NCBI GenBank assembly: GCA_965232815.1
Contig: OZ247427.1
Location: forward strand, 434,001 to 498,000
DNA: 64,000 bases
DNA from: Bin87 sp026710825
GTDB taxonomy: Bacteria > Chloroflexota > Dehalococcoidia > Lucifugimonadales > UBA3495
Direction of reading: 5' to 3'
Shown: one piece after another, positions 16,088 to 25,113 of the stretch
Layout: each line of letters starts with the position of its first letter
Position numbering within the stretch: position 1 is the stretch's first letter
Notes under the pieces: generated by a model
What the model was told of the DNA's origin: nothing
The model's database searches: none
Seen by the model: only the letters and a program-made list of their open reading frames with translations
Program-made: the position numbers and the translations under genes

Positions 16088-17797
16088 ATGTTGCATAGCA
16101 AATTGGGCGTGACGTTACTACTGGTCTCGATGGCCGCGCTCTTGGTGTCGTTCGCTGTGGCCTGCGGAGGGCCTGCCGAAGAACCTGCTCCGGCCGCCGC
16201 CCAACCCACCGCCGCTCCCGCAGCAACCGCGGTTCCAGCCGCCGCTGCGCAAGCTACAGAGGCTCCAGACGCAGCCATGACTGAAGATACGGGCGGCAAG
16301 GTGACCCTCATGAACGCGGTGTGGGCCACCGAGCTTTTCACCCCACGGGACGGCGTCGGCGAAACCGCCGCCTATGGTCGCCAGATGCACGCCTTCTGGA
16401 TCAACGGCAATAAAAACCTGGAAATGGTACCGGGGGTGCTGACTGATTGGACCGTTTCTGACGATGGCCTGTCGTGGGACCTGACGTTGCGGGACGGGAT
16501 CACTTTCCACAACGGGGATCCGTTGACCATCGACGACGCAATGTTCACGATGGAGTTCACCTTTGGCCCTGAGGCAGTTACGGAATCAATCAGCCCCAGC
16601 GTCCAGGCGGAAGCAGCCGAGACGGCAAGCATAGAAGCCACCGGGCCGAACACCCTGCGCGTCACGCACACCACCCCCAAGGCGTTCTTCCCATTCTTCA
16701 TTTCTGATTTGAGCTTTGGAATTGCCGGCATCCTCCTGCCCAAAACCTACTTCGAGAGTCTTGGGCAAAGCGGGTACAACGACGCACCCATCGGAGCCGG
16801 TCCGTTCCGTCTCGAAAATCACGTAATCAGCGAGCAGATCCTTCTTGAACGCTACGAAGACTATTTCGATCCGGAACGCGGGCCGTCATTCCAAACCCTC
16901 GATATGCGCCTGGTGCCCGAAGTGGCAACTCGCGTAGCTGCTCTGCGGGCCGGCGACGTAGACGTGATCGAAGCGAACCTGTCTGTCAAGGACCAGGTCG
17001 AAGGCGGTGGGGGACGCATGATCTGGGCACAGGAGTCCTCGTACATATGGATACTGTTGCCTGGTTGCTGGGAAGAACAGTTCCCATGCCACAAGAAAGG
17101 AGTCCGTCAGGCACTGGACTATGCAATCGACAAAGACCTGATCATCAACTCGCTCTACGGACCTGAAGCCGCTGTTTCGCGCGGTTGGAACTGGGCCACG
17201 CCCAACGCCCTGGGTTACAGCGAGGCGTTGGACCCGTTCCCGTATGATCCGGAGAAAGCCCAACAGCTGATGGCTGATGCGGGATATCCGGATGGAGACG
17301 GGTTCGGCACGCTGGAAGTACACACATGGAAGGCGGGCGACGTGCCTTTCCTCCCCGAACAAGCGCAACTGATCGCAGACATGTGGGAAAAGAACCTTGG
17401 CATTGACGTTGACGTAATCGTCGGAGAAGCGGCCACAGTCCGCGAAAGGTGGTTCGACCGGCAGTTGGACGGTAAGATCATCATACGCGCCAATGAAACA
17501 CGGTGGGACGGCGGCAGCATCACCAACGCCGTGTACGGGAACCCGGAGGGTGGAGCCCACCTCGGCGGACGCCGTGATGACCTGATCGCTGTGGCCAAAG
17601 AAGCGCTGTCAGTAGTGGACCCTGCTCTGCGTCAGGAAGCCTTCAACAAGGCGTACCAGATCCTGCGGGAAGAGCACTACGAGTTTGGCACGGGTTACGT
17701 CAATCTGCCGTGGGGCGTCGGCCCCCGCATCGCCGAGTGGGAACCGTGGCCTGTGGTGGCCTATCAAACCGCCATCTGGACGATGAAGCTGAACTAA
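16088..17797 (+). CDS. Peptide-type ABC substrate-binding lipoprotein
   Basis: 569 residues, SBP family 5. ATG 16088 follows GGAGGG with an eight-base gap. Lipobox FAVAC puts the lipidated Cys at residue 26, then an Ala/Pro/Thr linker to about residue 65. The body has the family DGLSWDLTLRDGITFHNG element. It is related to the first SBP (shared WKAGDVPFLPEQ/WEAGDLPGLPEL and closing WTMKLN/WTVKLK) and so probably a paralogue. It heads the only operon in the window that carries ATPases. Confidence 0.93.
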   Translation: MLHSKLGVTLLLVSMAALLVSFAVACGGPAEEPAPAAAQPTAAPAATAVPAAAAQATEAPDAAMTEDTGGKVTLMNAVWATELFTPRDGVGETAAYGRQMHAFWINGNKNLEMVPGVLTDWTVSDDGLSWDLTLRDGITFHNGDPLTIDDAMFTMEFTFGPEAVTESISPSVQAEAAETASIEATGPNTLRVTHTTPKAFFPFFISDLSFGIAGILLPKTYFESLGQSGYNDAPIGAGPFRLENHVISEQILLERYEDYFDPERGPSFQTLDMRLVPEVATRVAALRAGDVDVIEANLSVKDQVEGGGGRMIWAQESSYIWILLPGCWEEQFPCHKKGVRQALDYAIDKDLIINSLYGPEAAVSRGWNWATPNALGYSEALDPFPYDPEKAQQLMADAGYPDGDGFGTLEVHTWKAGDVPFLPEQAQLIADMWEKNLGIDVDVIVGEAATVRERWFDRQLDGKIIIRANETRWDGGSITNAVYGNPEGGAHLGGRRDDLIAVAKEALSVVDPALRQEAFNKAYQILREEHYEFGTGYVNLPWGVGPRIAEWEPWPVVAYQTAIWTMKLN

Positions 17798-17815
17798 CCT
17801 CTGCGAAAAAAATCC

Positions 17816-18733
17816 ATGTGGCAATTCATTGGAATGCGAATCGTCCAGGGCATCTTCACGCTGCTCGTAATCAGCCTGTTGGTGTTCCTGGCGACTCGTT
17901 TGACCGGCGATCCCGCGCTGGTATTGCTTCCGCCGGAAGCGTCGAGCAAAGCGGACTATGAGCGGGTGCGTAAACAGCTCGGCTTGGACAAATCTTTGCC
18001 GGAGCAATACATCATCTTCCTGAGCGGAGCCGTAAGGGGAGATTTCGGACTGTCAATTCGCGACCGACGCCCAACGCGCGACCTGCTGCTGGAAAGGCTG
18101 CCGGCCACGTTGCAATTGGCGCTGGCCGGCATGGTTCTGGCGATAGTTATCGGAGTTCCGTTGGGCATACTGTCCGCGGTGAAACGCGACTCATTTTTGG
18201 ACAAGGGCGCCAAGTTATTTGCCGTCCTGGGGATGGCTGCGCCTCAATTCTGGGTGGCGATAATGCTCATCCTTTTGTTTGGCGCGATTCTCAAAGTCTT
18301 GCCCACCTACGGGCGCGAGGGACCCGAGAACTTCATCCTGCCCTCGTTCGTCCTGGCATGGTCAATCATGGCCGGCATTACGCGACTTGGCCGATCAAGC
18401 ATGCTTGAAGTGCTCGACAGCGACTATGTGCGCTTCGCCCGCATCAAAGGCTTGAAAGACGGGATGGTAGTTTGGAAGCATGCATTGCGCAATGCCCTGA
18501 TTCCGATATTGACGTTCAGTGGGATCAGCCTCGCCGGGCTGCTCAACGGGGCCATCGTGGTCGAGCAGGTATTCGCGTGGCCTGGTCTGGGCCGCTTGAT
18601 GCTTGACGGCGTGTTGCAGCGTAATTTCCCGGTGGTGCAGGCAGCGGTGATGGCGTCGGCGTTCTTCTATATTCTGACGGCCCTGATCGTCGACATCCTG
18701 TACGTGTACGCCGATCCGAGGATACGGCACTAG
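17816..18733 (+). CDS. ABC transporter permease, DppB-like
   Basis: 305 residues, about six helices. ATG at 17816, 18 bp after the SBP. EAA-loop motif WKHALRNALIPIL near residues 220-232 and C-terminal ILYVYADPRIRH. Close paralogue of the permease at 14014 (shared GLLNG.VVVE.VFAWPGLG region). Together with the next gene it forms the translocation pore. Confidence 0.92.
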   Translation: MWQFIGMRIVQGIFTLLVISLLVFLATRLTGDPALVLLPPEASSKADYERVRKQLGLDKSLPEQYIIFLSGAVRGDFGLSIRDRRPTRDLLLERLPATLQLALAGMVLAIVIGVPLGILSAVKRDSFLDKGAKLFAVLGMAAPQFWVAIMLILLFGAILKVLPTYGREGPENFILPSFVLAWSIMAGITRLGRSSMLEVLDSDYVRFARIKGLKDGMVVWKHALRNALIPILTFSGISLAGLLNGAIVVEQVFAWPGLGRLMLDGVLQRNFPVVQAAVMASAFFYILTALIVDILYVYADPRIRH

Positions 18734-18754
18734 CGGTTCGCAGGAGCGCGCGTA

Positions 18755-19636
18755 ATGGCAACCCCCGATTTGGTGCTGACCACCGCTCAACCTCGGCAAA
18801 GCTGGCGGCAACGACTGGCTGAGAAAAAGCTGCCCTGGATCCCCATCGTGGTCCTCTTGGTGCTGTTGGTGTGTGCGGCGTTCGCCCCCTGGCTCGCGCC
18901 GCATGAACCCACCAGCCTGAACGTCATAAACAGCAAACTGGCTCCATTTGAATCCAGTGAACATCCACTGGGCACCGATGTACTGGGCAGGGATATGATG
19001 AGCCGCCTTATCTACGGGGCGCGCACGACTGTGCAAATCAGCGTCACTGCGCTGGCGCTGGGAGCAATAATCGGCACCGTAGTGGGTTTGGTGTCAGGAT
19101 ATTGGGGGGGCTGGGCAGATGCCGTGCTGATGCGCATCACCGATGCTGCACTGGGGTTCCCAACCATTTTGCTGGCTCTGGTGGTGGTGGTCATCATGGA
19201 TCCCGGCCCGTTGGCTATTATCCTGGCGGTGTTGCTGACGGTGTGGGCGCGTTTCGCCAGGATGATTCGTGGCGACGTGCTGACGGTCAAAGGGTACGAT
19301 TTCGTGACATTGGCCAGGATCACGGGAGTGAAATCGCCAATCATCCTTTGGCGCCACATATTTCCCAACGTGGCGAACACGTTGATGGTCATCACGAGTC
19401 TGATGGTGGGGCAGATAATCCTGTTGGAAGCCGCGCTCAGCTTTTTGGGGCTGGGCTTATCTCCGGGCGCCCCTGCTTGGGGTATAATGGTGGCCGAAGG
19501 GCAAGAGGTCATTCTGGATGTCTGGTGGCTATCCCTGTTCCCCGGAGTCGCAATCACGGTCGTCGTGCTGGCGTTCAACTTCTTTGGGGACTGGCTCCGC
19601 GATTTCCTGGATCCCAAGTTGCGAAGGGCCGGCTAA
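18755..19636 (+). CDS. ABC transporter permease, DppC-like
   Basis: 293 residues, ATG 18755 with CAGGAG upstream. The SWRQRLAEKKLPWIPIV start and the GTDVLGRDMMSRLIYGART motif are diagnostic of DppC, and the C-terminus FNFFGDWLRDFLDPKLRRA is nearly identical to the first operon's DppC. That similarity and the order SBP-B-C in both operons point to duplication of the cassette. Confidence 0.92.
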   Translation: MATPDLVLTTAQPRQSWRQRLAEKKLPWIPIVVLLVLLVCAAFAPWLAPHEPTSLNVINSKLAPFESSEHPLGTDVLGRDMMSRLIYGARTTVQISVTALALGAIIGTVVGLVSGYWGGWADAVLMRITDAALGFPTILLALVVVVIMDPGPLAIILAVLLTVWARFARMIRGDVLTVKGYDFVTLARITGVKSPIILWRHIFPNVANTLMVITSLMVGQIILLEAALSFLGLGLSPGAPAWGIMVAEGQEVILDVWWLSLFPGVAITVVVLAFNFFGDWLRDFLDPKLRRAG

Positions 19637-19716
19637 CCGCCATCTCTCGCATCGCCGGGCCGGGCTGTGGGGATAGCACGTCGGCACCCGAGATGACGCC
19701 GCCCATCAGGGGCTAA

Positions 19717-20682
19717 ATGACTAACGATTTGATTCTGCAGGTTGAAGACCTGCAAACCCACTTTTTTACCCGTACCGGCGTCGTCAAGGCAGTGGACGGG
19801 ATCAGTTTTGAATTGCGGCGTGGCGAAACGCTGGGAATCGTCGGCGAATCGGGTTCCGGCAAAAGCATGACCGCCTGGTCCATTTTGGGCATGGTGCCGC
19901 ACCCGGGCCGCATAGTCGGCGGATCGATCAACTACCTGGGCGAGAACCTGCTGGAAAAAAGCCGGGGCGAGATGCGGGATATTCGCGGGTCTGGCATCTG
20001 CATGGTGATGCAGGATCCCCTGACCTCCCTCAACCCTGTCTTCACAGTAGGCGACCAACTGGTCGAAACGCTGCGACTCGAGTACGACGAACCGAAGCGA
20101 TCCCTGCGCCAACGGGCGGTGGACCTGCTGGCCAACGTGAGGATACCCGCCGCCGAAGAAAGGCTGACGAACTTCCCGCACCAGATGAGCGGCGGTATGA
20201 GACAGCGCGTAGTGGGCGCTATCTCGATCTCCCGAGCGCCAAACCTGCTCATAGCCGACGAACCCACCACATCCCTGGATGCGACGATTCAGCTTCAATA
20301 CCTGAGACTTCTGAAAGACATCCAGGAACAGACCGGAGCAGCCATTATATTCATCACGCACGATTTCGGGATCGTGGCCCGGATGTGCGACCGGGTAGCG
20401 GTGATGTACGCCGGCCGAATCGTGGAACAATCGGACGTCGAGGACATGTTCGACTATCCGGCCCACCCGTACACCGAGGCATTGCTGCAGTCGGTTCCTG
20501 ACCTCGACACCGACGTGGACATGCTCCCCTCCATTGAAGGACAACCTCCTTCGTTGGACGCCCTCCCGGAGGGATGTTCGTTCGCTCCTCGCTGTCCTTA
20601 CGCCTGGGACAAATGCCGAGATTATCCTGATGAATTCACGGTGGCGGACCGCCACACTTCCCGTTGCTGGAGGTCGGAGTAA
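19717..20682 (+). CDS. Peptide ABC transporter ATP-binding protein, DppD-like
   Basis: 321 residues. Walker A GESGSGKS near residues 45-52, signature MSGGMRQRV near 155, Walker B LLIADEPTTSLD near 175. The C-terminal OppD/DppD extension carries the Cys-rich CSFAPRCPYAWDKC element (about residues 286-300) known to hold an iron-sulfur-like site in some homologues. ATG 19717. It forms a heterodimer with the following DppF-like protein and drives the permease pair. Confidence 0.94.
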   Translation: MTNDLILQVEDLQTHFFTRTGVVKAVDGISFELRRGETLGIVGESGSGKSMTAWSILGMVPHPGRIVGGSINYLGENLLEKSRGEMRDIRGSGICMVMQDPLTSLNPVFTVGDQLVETLRLEYDEPKRSLRQRAVDLLANVRIPAAEERLTNFPHQMSGGMRQRVVGAISISRAPNLLIADEPTTSLDATIQLQYLRLLKDIQEQTGAAIIFITHDFGIVARMCDRVAVMYAGRIVEQSDVEDMFDYPAHPYTEALLQSVPDLDTDVDMLPSIEGQPPSLDALPEGCSFAPRCPYAWDKCRDYPDEFTVADRHTSRCWRSE

Positions 20683-20683
20683 C

Positions 20684-21697
20684 ATGGCCGCAGTTGCTAC
20701 GCCCAACTCAATTGAGGCTTCGACGGGAGATCAAGCCCTGGTCAGGCTGGAAGGTATCCGGCGGCACTTTCCGGTGTACCGCGGAAACCTGCTGCGCAAG
20801 CACACGGGAACTGTCAAAGCGGTAGATGGCATCTCGATCAACATCATGCCGGGCCAAACCTACAGTCTGGTGGGCGAATCGGGGTGCGGTAAAACGACCA
20901 CCAGCCGCATGCTTTTGATGGCCGACAAACCCACTGACGGCGACATTTATTTCGACAGCCGTCCGATGAATCAGTTCAGTGGAGCGGAGCGGCGCAATTT
21001 CCGCGCCTCCGTGCAGGCGGTGTTTCAGGATCCTTGGAGTTCTCTGAATCCCAGGATGCGCGTGGATCAGATCATCTCGGAACCGTTGGTCACCCATCAG
21101 CGGTTGAGTCGGGACGCCGTACGGGGCCAGGTGCAAGAATTGCTGCAGGTCGTCGGCCTGCACCCATTCCATGCCGAACGGTATCCGCATGAATTCAGCG
21201 GCGGACAGCGGCAACGCATCGCCATAGCGCGGGCATTGTCAACGAGGCCCAAACTGATTGTGCTGGACGAGCCCGTCTCAGCTTTGGATGTATCGATTCG
21301 GGCCCAGATATTGAACCTGCTGAAAGAATTGCAGGCGACATACGAGCTAAGCTACCTGCTCATCGCACATAACCTGGCGACCGTCAGGTACATGAGCCAC
21401 ATGGTGGGAGTTATGTACCTGGGCAAGATCGTAGAGGAGTCGCCGCCGATAGAGTTGTTTACGGACCCGCAGCACCCGTATACGAAAGCGCTGATTTCAG
21501 CATCCCTGCCAGCACATCCCCGGCAACAACGGGAAGAAATCGTCCTAACCGGCGAGGTCCCATCACCGTTGGACCCACCAGGAGGTTGCGCATTCCATCC
21601 ACGCTGCCCATTCGTGATGGAGCGTTGTGCTACGGACATCCCCGTATTGCGCGAATACCGGACCGGACACGCTACGGCTTGCCATCTTTACGACTGA
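20684..21697 (+). CDS. Peptide ABC transporter ATP-binding protein, DppF-like
   Basis: 337 residues. ATG 20684 begins one base after the stop of the DppD-like gene, with GGAGGTCGGAG just before it, so a longer upstream frame is rejected. Walker A GESGCGKTT, signature FSGGQRQRIAIARAL and Walker B LIVLDEPVSALD are intact, and the C-terminal Cys pair in CAFHPRCPFVMERC is present. It is the last gene of the operon and a terminator follows. As the only ATPase pair in the window, D and F may also serve the two SBP-B-C cassettes that lack their own (inference). Confidence 0.94.
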   Translation: MAAVATPNSIEASTGDQALVRLEGIRRHFPVYRGNLLRKHTGTVKAVDGISINIMPGQTYSLVGESGCGKTTTSRMLLMADKPTDGDIYFDSRPMNQFSGAERRNFRASVQAVFQDPWSSLNPRMRVDQIISEPLVTHQRLSRDAVRGQVQELLQVVGLHPFHAERYPHEFSGGQRQRIAIARALSTRPKLIVLDEPVSALDVSIRAQILNLLKELQATYELSYLLIAHNLATVRYMSHMVGVMYLGKIVEESPPIELFTDPQHPYTKALISASLPAHPRQQREEIVLTGEVPSPLDPPGGCAFHPRCPFVMERCATDIPVLREYRTGHATACHLYD

Positions 21698-21723
21698 CCA
21701 GGGTCAGGATATGCAAAACGGGC

Positions 21724-21760
21724 ATCCCCCTTCACGTTAGAAGGGGGATTTTGGTTTCTT
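21724..21760 (+). terminator. Intrinsic terminator of the second ABC operon
   Basis: Inverted repeat ATCCCCCTTC / GAAGGGGGAT (21724-21733, 21740-21749) with loop ACGTTA, followed by TTTGGTTTCTT. Confidence 0.8.
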
Positions 21761-22006
21761 GTTCTTTTCGATTCCTCTCGGCCGGCGGCCGCTCTGCCAA
21801 GACTGATGTAAACGGGCTACGGATGGGCCTGGAGCCGATACCGGAACCCGCTCTCGCGGACTACGCAAACCCAATCCCGGGATGAGCGGAATCATCGCAT
21901 CACTGTCAGATTCTCGTAGTGAATTGGGACGGTGGCGCGTGCCGGGCAAATCGGTTATTCTGTGCGGCATCGTTGGATAAACAAAAATGCCGGGAGGGTA
22001 TGCGAG
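21761..22006. other. Intergenic stretch before the PPOX-like gene
   Basis: About 245 bp with no supported gene. A promoter for the gene at 22007 must lie here; no clear -35/-10 pair could be picked out. Confidence 0.4.
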
Positions 22007-22597
22007 ATGACCACCACCACTCCAGTCGCTGACGACCTTTGTACCATTGAGCCGGAAGCGAGTCGGTTCAACGAGCAGTTCGGCGAGATGAGCGCGCGCG
22101 CGAAAAATAAAGTGAAGGGCGAGATGTCCGAGTTCGTGCAGAAGTTCATCGAAGCGTCACCTTTCGTGGTGATGGCGTCGTCCGATCCTGACGGGAACTG
22201 CGATGCATCGCCCAAGGGCGGGAAGCCTGGGTTCGTCAAGGTGATCGACGGCACCAGGCTGCTCCTGCCGGACGTGGCCGGCAATCGCCTCTTCCAGTCC
22301 TACCAGAATATGGACTCTAACCCGCATGTGGGCCTGCTTTTCATGATCCCCGGTGTGAATGATACGGTGCGGGTGAATGGGACCGTTTCAATCGTGGACA
22401 AGGAGGAGCTGGAACGCCAGAAGGTGGAGCTTTCGCTGTACTGGACCGACGACAATGCCAAGCACCTTCAGGGCATCATCATCAACGTCGAAGAGTCCTA
22501 CGGACACTGCCCCCGTGCGTACAACTTCGCCAAGCTGTGGGACACTGACCAGATCACCGAGAATCAGGAGAACCGGCCGATTCCGCTACGCCCGTAG
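22007..22597 (+). CDS. Pyridoxamine 5'-phosphate oxidase-like flavin protein
   Basis: 196 residues. ATG 22007 follows GGAGG by nine bases. The order SPFVVMASSDPDGNCDASPKGG, then GTRLLLPDVAGNRLFQSYQNM and NPHVGLLFMIPG is that of the PPOX/split-barrel family, in particular the small MSMEG_1061-like group. Members bind FMN or F420 and reduce or oxidise small organic substrates; the exact substrate is unknown. The C-terminal GHCPRAYNFAKLW is a family-like tail. It stands alone, with a GC-rich hairpin directly after the stop. Confidence 0.85.
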   Translation: MTTTTPVADDLCTIEPEASRFNEQFGEMSARAKNKVKGEMSEFVQKFIEASPFVVMASSDPDGNCDASPKGGKPGFVKVIDGTRLLLPDVAGNRLFQSYQNMDSNPHVGLLFMIPGVNDTVRVNGTVSIVDKEELERQKVELSLYWTDDNAKHLQGIIINVEESYGHCPRAYNFAKLWDTDQITENQENRPIPLRP

Positions 22598-22600
22598 GTT

Positions 22601-22639
22601 TCCCGTGGGCTGGCGCTGCTGCAGCGCCAGCCCACGGGA
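22601..22639 (+). terminator. Long GC-rich hairpin after the PPOX-like gene
   Basis: A perfect 18-bp inverted repeat (TCCCGTGGGCTGGCGCTG and complement) with a three-base loop, starting four bases after the TAG. Only TTG follows instead of a T-run, so it is a probable, not certain, terminator. Confidence 0.65.
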
Positions 22640-22655
22640 TTGCACTGGTACCAAC

Positions 22656-22680
22656 GCCCTCTCCCTTGAAGGGAGAGGGC
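22656..22680. repeat. GCCCTCTCCC hairpin repeat
   Basis: Inverted repeat GCCCTCTCCC/GGGAGAGGGC with loop TTGAA, the second copy of the element at 7882-7904. It stands between the ends of two convergent genes. Confidence 0.75.
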
Positions 22681-22695
22681 AAATTATTGGGACGA

Positions 22696-23394
22696 TCAGC
22701 CGACGCCGGTGGCGAGGCGGAAGACGAAGAGGGCCGGCGGCAGGAGTATTTGCCCGAGGAAACTGAAGTCGAACGCGTAGCTGAGGAACAGGTTGACGCC
22801 GACGAGAGCGATCAGGGGTATCCAGCCGTAGCGTTCGAAGCGGAGGTATGGCTCGTAGAGGGCGCGGGGCAACAGGCCGCCGAGCACCTTGCTGCCATCA
22901 AGGGGCGGCAACGGGATCAGGTTGAAGATGCCCAGGATGATGTTGAAGAAGATGGCGAGGAAGGCGGCGAACCCCAGGATTTCCTCGACTCCGGAGATTC
23001 CCCGGGTGTCAAGAACAACGGGCACGAGGTCGAACCTGAAGACGAGCCCGAGGGCGAAAGCCAGGATGAAGTTGGAGAGGGGGCCAGCGAAGGCGACCAA
23101 GGACATACCAAGCCGACCGCCGCGCAGGTTGTATGGATCCACCTGCACGGGTTTGGCCCAGCCGAAGCCAACAACCAGCAGCAGGAGGAATCCGAGCAGG
23201 TCGATGTGTTTCAGCGGATTGAAGGTAAGGCGGCCCATGCGCCGGGCGGTATCGTCGCCCTGCATGTGGGCGGTGAAAGCGTGGCTGAACTCGTGGACCG
23301 TGAATCCGACTATGAGGCCGGCCAACCCGATTCCGATGACGAGAAGGAACGAGACGGGATTGTCCCGGAGCAGGTCGAGGCTCTGGAGGATCAC
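22696..23394 (-). CDS. M50 (site-2 protease-type) membrane metallopeptidase
   Basis: 232 residues and about five to six membrane helices. The zinc motif HEFSH is near residues 33-37 and the second motif LPPLDG near 165-170, both in hydrophobic surroundings as required for intramembrane cleavage. The start is GTG 23394, chosen because its GTGA overlaps the stop TGA of the gene before it, implying coupled translation; longer upstream frames are low-complexity shadow. It resembles Rv2869/YwhC-type small M50 peptidases, which lack a PDZ domain. Target protein unknown. Confidence 0.88.
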   Translation of the reverse strand: MILQSLDLLRDNPVSFLLVIGIGLAGLIVGFTVHEFSHAFTAHMQGDDTARRMGRLTFNPLKHIDLLGFLLLLVVGFGWAKPVQVDPYNLRGGRLGMSLVAFAGPLSNFILAFALGLVFRFDLVPVVLDTRGISGVEEILGFAAFLAIFFNIILGIFNLIPLPPLDGSKVLGGLLPRALYEPYLRFERYGWIPLIALVGVNLFLSYAFDFSFLGQILLPPALFVFRLATGVG

Positions 23395-24113
23395 GCGGGC
23401 TGGTGGTCCAAGGTGGGTCGGACGCGGCGGCGTCCCGTAGGCTGTACGCGGGGCAGGGACATGAGGTCGGATTTGAGGGCGGCCATGCCTTCGACGCCGA
23501 GTTGGCTGGCTTCGGCCACTATTGCGACCGCGCCGGCCTGGTGCAATGCGACCAGTTCGTTGACGGAGGGCCGAACGCCGACACGGACAAACAGGTATTT
23601 GTCGGTGCGGCCGGCGGCATCGGACACCTGGCCGAGGTCGTCCAGGGTCCAGGGCCCGGTCATGGCGGACTTGTCGCGCACGAGAAAATCGAGAGGTGCA
23701 GACGCCAAGGTGCGCCACATCGCGTCGTCCGGGTCATCAGGGATGCGCATGCCGTGGGTCAAACCGGGCTGGGCGAGGTTGATGGCATCCACGAGCGCGC
23801 CGGCAGGTGGGGATACCATGAAATCTGCGCCGGCGCCCCGCCAGAGCACGACGGATTCCGGAGTCAGGGGAATGCCTCCGGCACCCCACATTAGATCTCC
23901 GAGATCGGGCAGACCGTCGGGCGAACCGCCGGGAGCGGCGATGACCACAGCGTCGGCGGCACCGGATGCGGCGGCCAACCCGGCATCCAGGTCGCCCGAG
24001 CAGCGGGCTATCAGAGCCATGGCCGGCAGGCGATTGGCCTGTGCCGCGCCGAAACCCAACGACGGAGCGCCGCCCTGATCAATACGTTCGAGCAAGTTGC
24101 GGAGTCGGGTCAT
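23391..24113 (-). CDS. Unknown protein, possibly a beta/alpha barrel
   Basis: 240 residues, ATG 24113. The start MTRLRNLLERI is followed by GFGAAQANRLPAMALIA, then repeated beta/alpha-like blocks (ADAVVIAAPG, GADFMVSPP, LDFLVRDKSAMTGPWTLDDLG, DKYLFVRVGVRPS, GAVAIVAEAS), which looks like a TIM-type barrel. The C-terminus is basic and Arg-rich (RRRVRPT). I do not recognise a named enzyme; I believe similar proteins occur in other Chloroflexota (from memory, unverified). It is translationally coupled (GTGA overlap) to the M50 protease gene that follows. Confidence 0.75.
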   Translation of the reverse strand: MTRLRNLLERIDQGGAPSLGFGAAQANRLPAMALIARCSGDLDAGLAAASGAADAVVIAAPGGSPDGLPDLGDLMWGAGGIPLTPESVVLWRGAGADFMVSPPAGALVDAINLAQPGLTHGMRIPDDPDDAMWRTLASAPLDFLVRDKSAMTGPWTLDDLGQVSDAAGRTDKYLFVRVGVRPSVNELVALHQAGAVAIVAEASQLGVEGMAALKSDLMSLPRVQPTGRRRVRPTLDHQPA

Positions 24114-24137
24114 AGGTGATCTCGGGGAACAGTGTTG

Positions 24138-24162
24138 AGGGGCGGATTTGAAACCCGCCCCT
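24138..24162. repeat. AGGGGCGG..CCGCCCCT palindromic repeat
   Basis: Stem AGGGGCGG/CCGCCCCT with centre ATTTGAAAC. A variant of the TAGGGGCG family, sitting between the MBL hydrolase and the barrel protein genes. Confidence 0.7.
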
Positions 24163-24183
24163 GCGTTGGAAACTTGTTGATGT

Positions 24184-25056
24184 TTAGAGTGATTGCCAAA
24201 CGCGTTTGCCGTCCACGCGGGCGATCTTGCCGATCTGCTGGCCGGGCGGGAAATGTCCGGCACAGATGGTCCAGTCACCTTCTTCGGCGGCGTCGAGCCA
24301 CTTGGCCCGGGAAGCAGCGGACTGTGCCTTGTCAGTGTCGACGCCGGCACACCAGTCGGGCTCAGAAATCTGGGCGATGGTGTGGAGCACGTCGCCCATG
24401 ACGATGCCGCGCTGTCCGTTGGAGTTGATGAGGACGATCTGATGGCCCGGGGTATGCCCGGGGGCCGGAGCGATCGAGATCTCATCGCTGATGGTGTGTT
24501 CGGGCTCTTCCAGGATCTGCTGGAGGCGCAGGCGGCGCAGGGGCATGACCTGGCGGTCGATGTAGGGGTACATCTGTCGGCCCTCGTCAGAGGTGAAGTA
24601 GTCGTAGTCGGGCCGGGACATGACGTAGCGGGCGCGGCGGAAGTTGGGGGCAGGCATGCCACCGGAGTAGCGGAGGTTCCAGCCAACGTGGTCGCCGTGC
24701 AGGTGGGTGTGAATGATGTAGTTGACGGAGTCGCTGGGTCCGACGTTGGTGTTGTTGACGCCCACGTTGGACTCGAGGTGTGGGCGAAGTTCCTCGTAGA
24801 GGTTGCCAGTGACGTTGCCACGGTCGGGGTGAGGACCGGGGCCCATGCCGGTGTCCACCAGGATGACGTGCTCCTCGGACTTGAGCAGGAACACGCCGTA
24901 GTAAAGCTGGAGCTGGCCGTCTTCAAGGGTGTCCTGATAGTTGGCCCAGGCGTCAGCGGGGACGTCGGGGAACATCGCGGACGGTTCGCGCGGCGGCGGA
25001 ACCATGTCGATGACTGCGGTCACTTCAACGTTGCCGATAGTTGCTTTGTCTGCCAT
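24184..25056 (-). CDS. MBL-fold metallo-hydrolase
   Basis: 290 residues. The start at ATG 25056 is fixed by AGGAGG nine bases upstream. The zinc-binding HTHLHGDHVG motif (near residues 110-119) is complete; further ligands are seen in PGHTPGHQ and in GDVLH, and AGHFPP near the end supplies another His. Members hydrolyse esters, lactones, amides or phosphodiesters; the long insert with YPYIDRQVMP and RPDYDYF resembles N-acyl-homoserine-lactonase-like or alkylsulfatase-like enzymes. No signal peptide. The gene lies 57 bp from apt, same strand. Confidence 0.88.
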   Translation of the reverse strand: MADKATIGNVEVTAVIDMVPPPREPSAMFPDVPADAWANYQDTLEDGQLQLYYGVFLLKSEEHVILVDTGMGPGPHPDRGNVTGNLYEELRPHLESNVGVNNTNVGPSDSVNYIIHTHLHGDHVGWNLRYSGGMPAPNFRRARYVMSRPDYDYFTSDEGRQMYPYIDRQVMPLRRLRLQQILEEPEHTISDEISIAPAPGHTPGHQIVLINSNGQRGIVMGDVLHTIAQISEPDWCAGVDTDKAQSAASRAKWLDAAEEGDWTICAGHFPPGQQIGKIARVDGKRVWQSL

Positions 25057-25113
25057 TCCAGAATTCCTCCTGATTACGCTCTCTGACAGTAGACGCCGGA
25101 ACACCGGCTTTTA

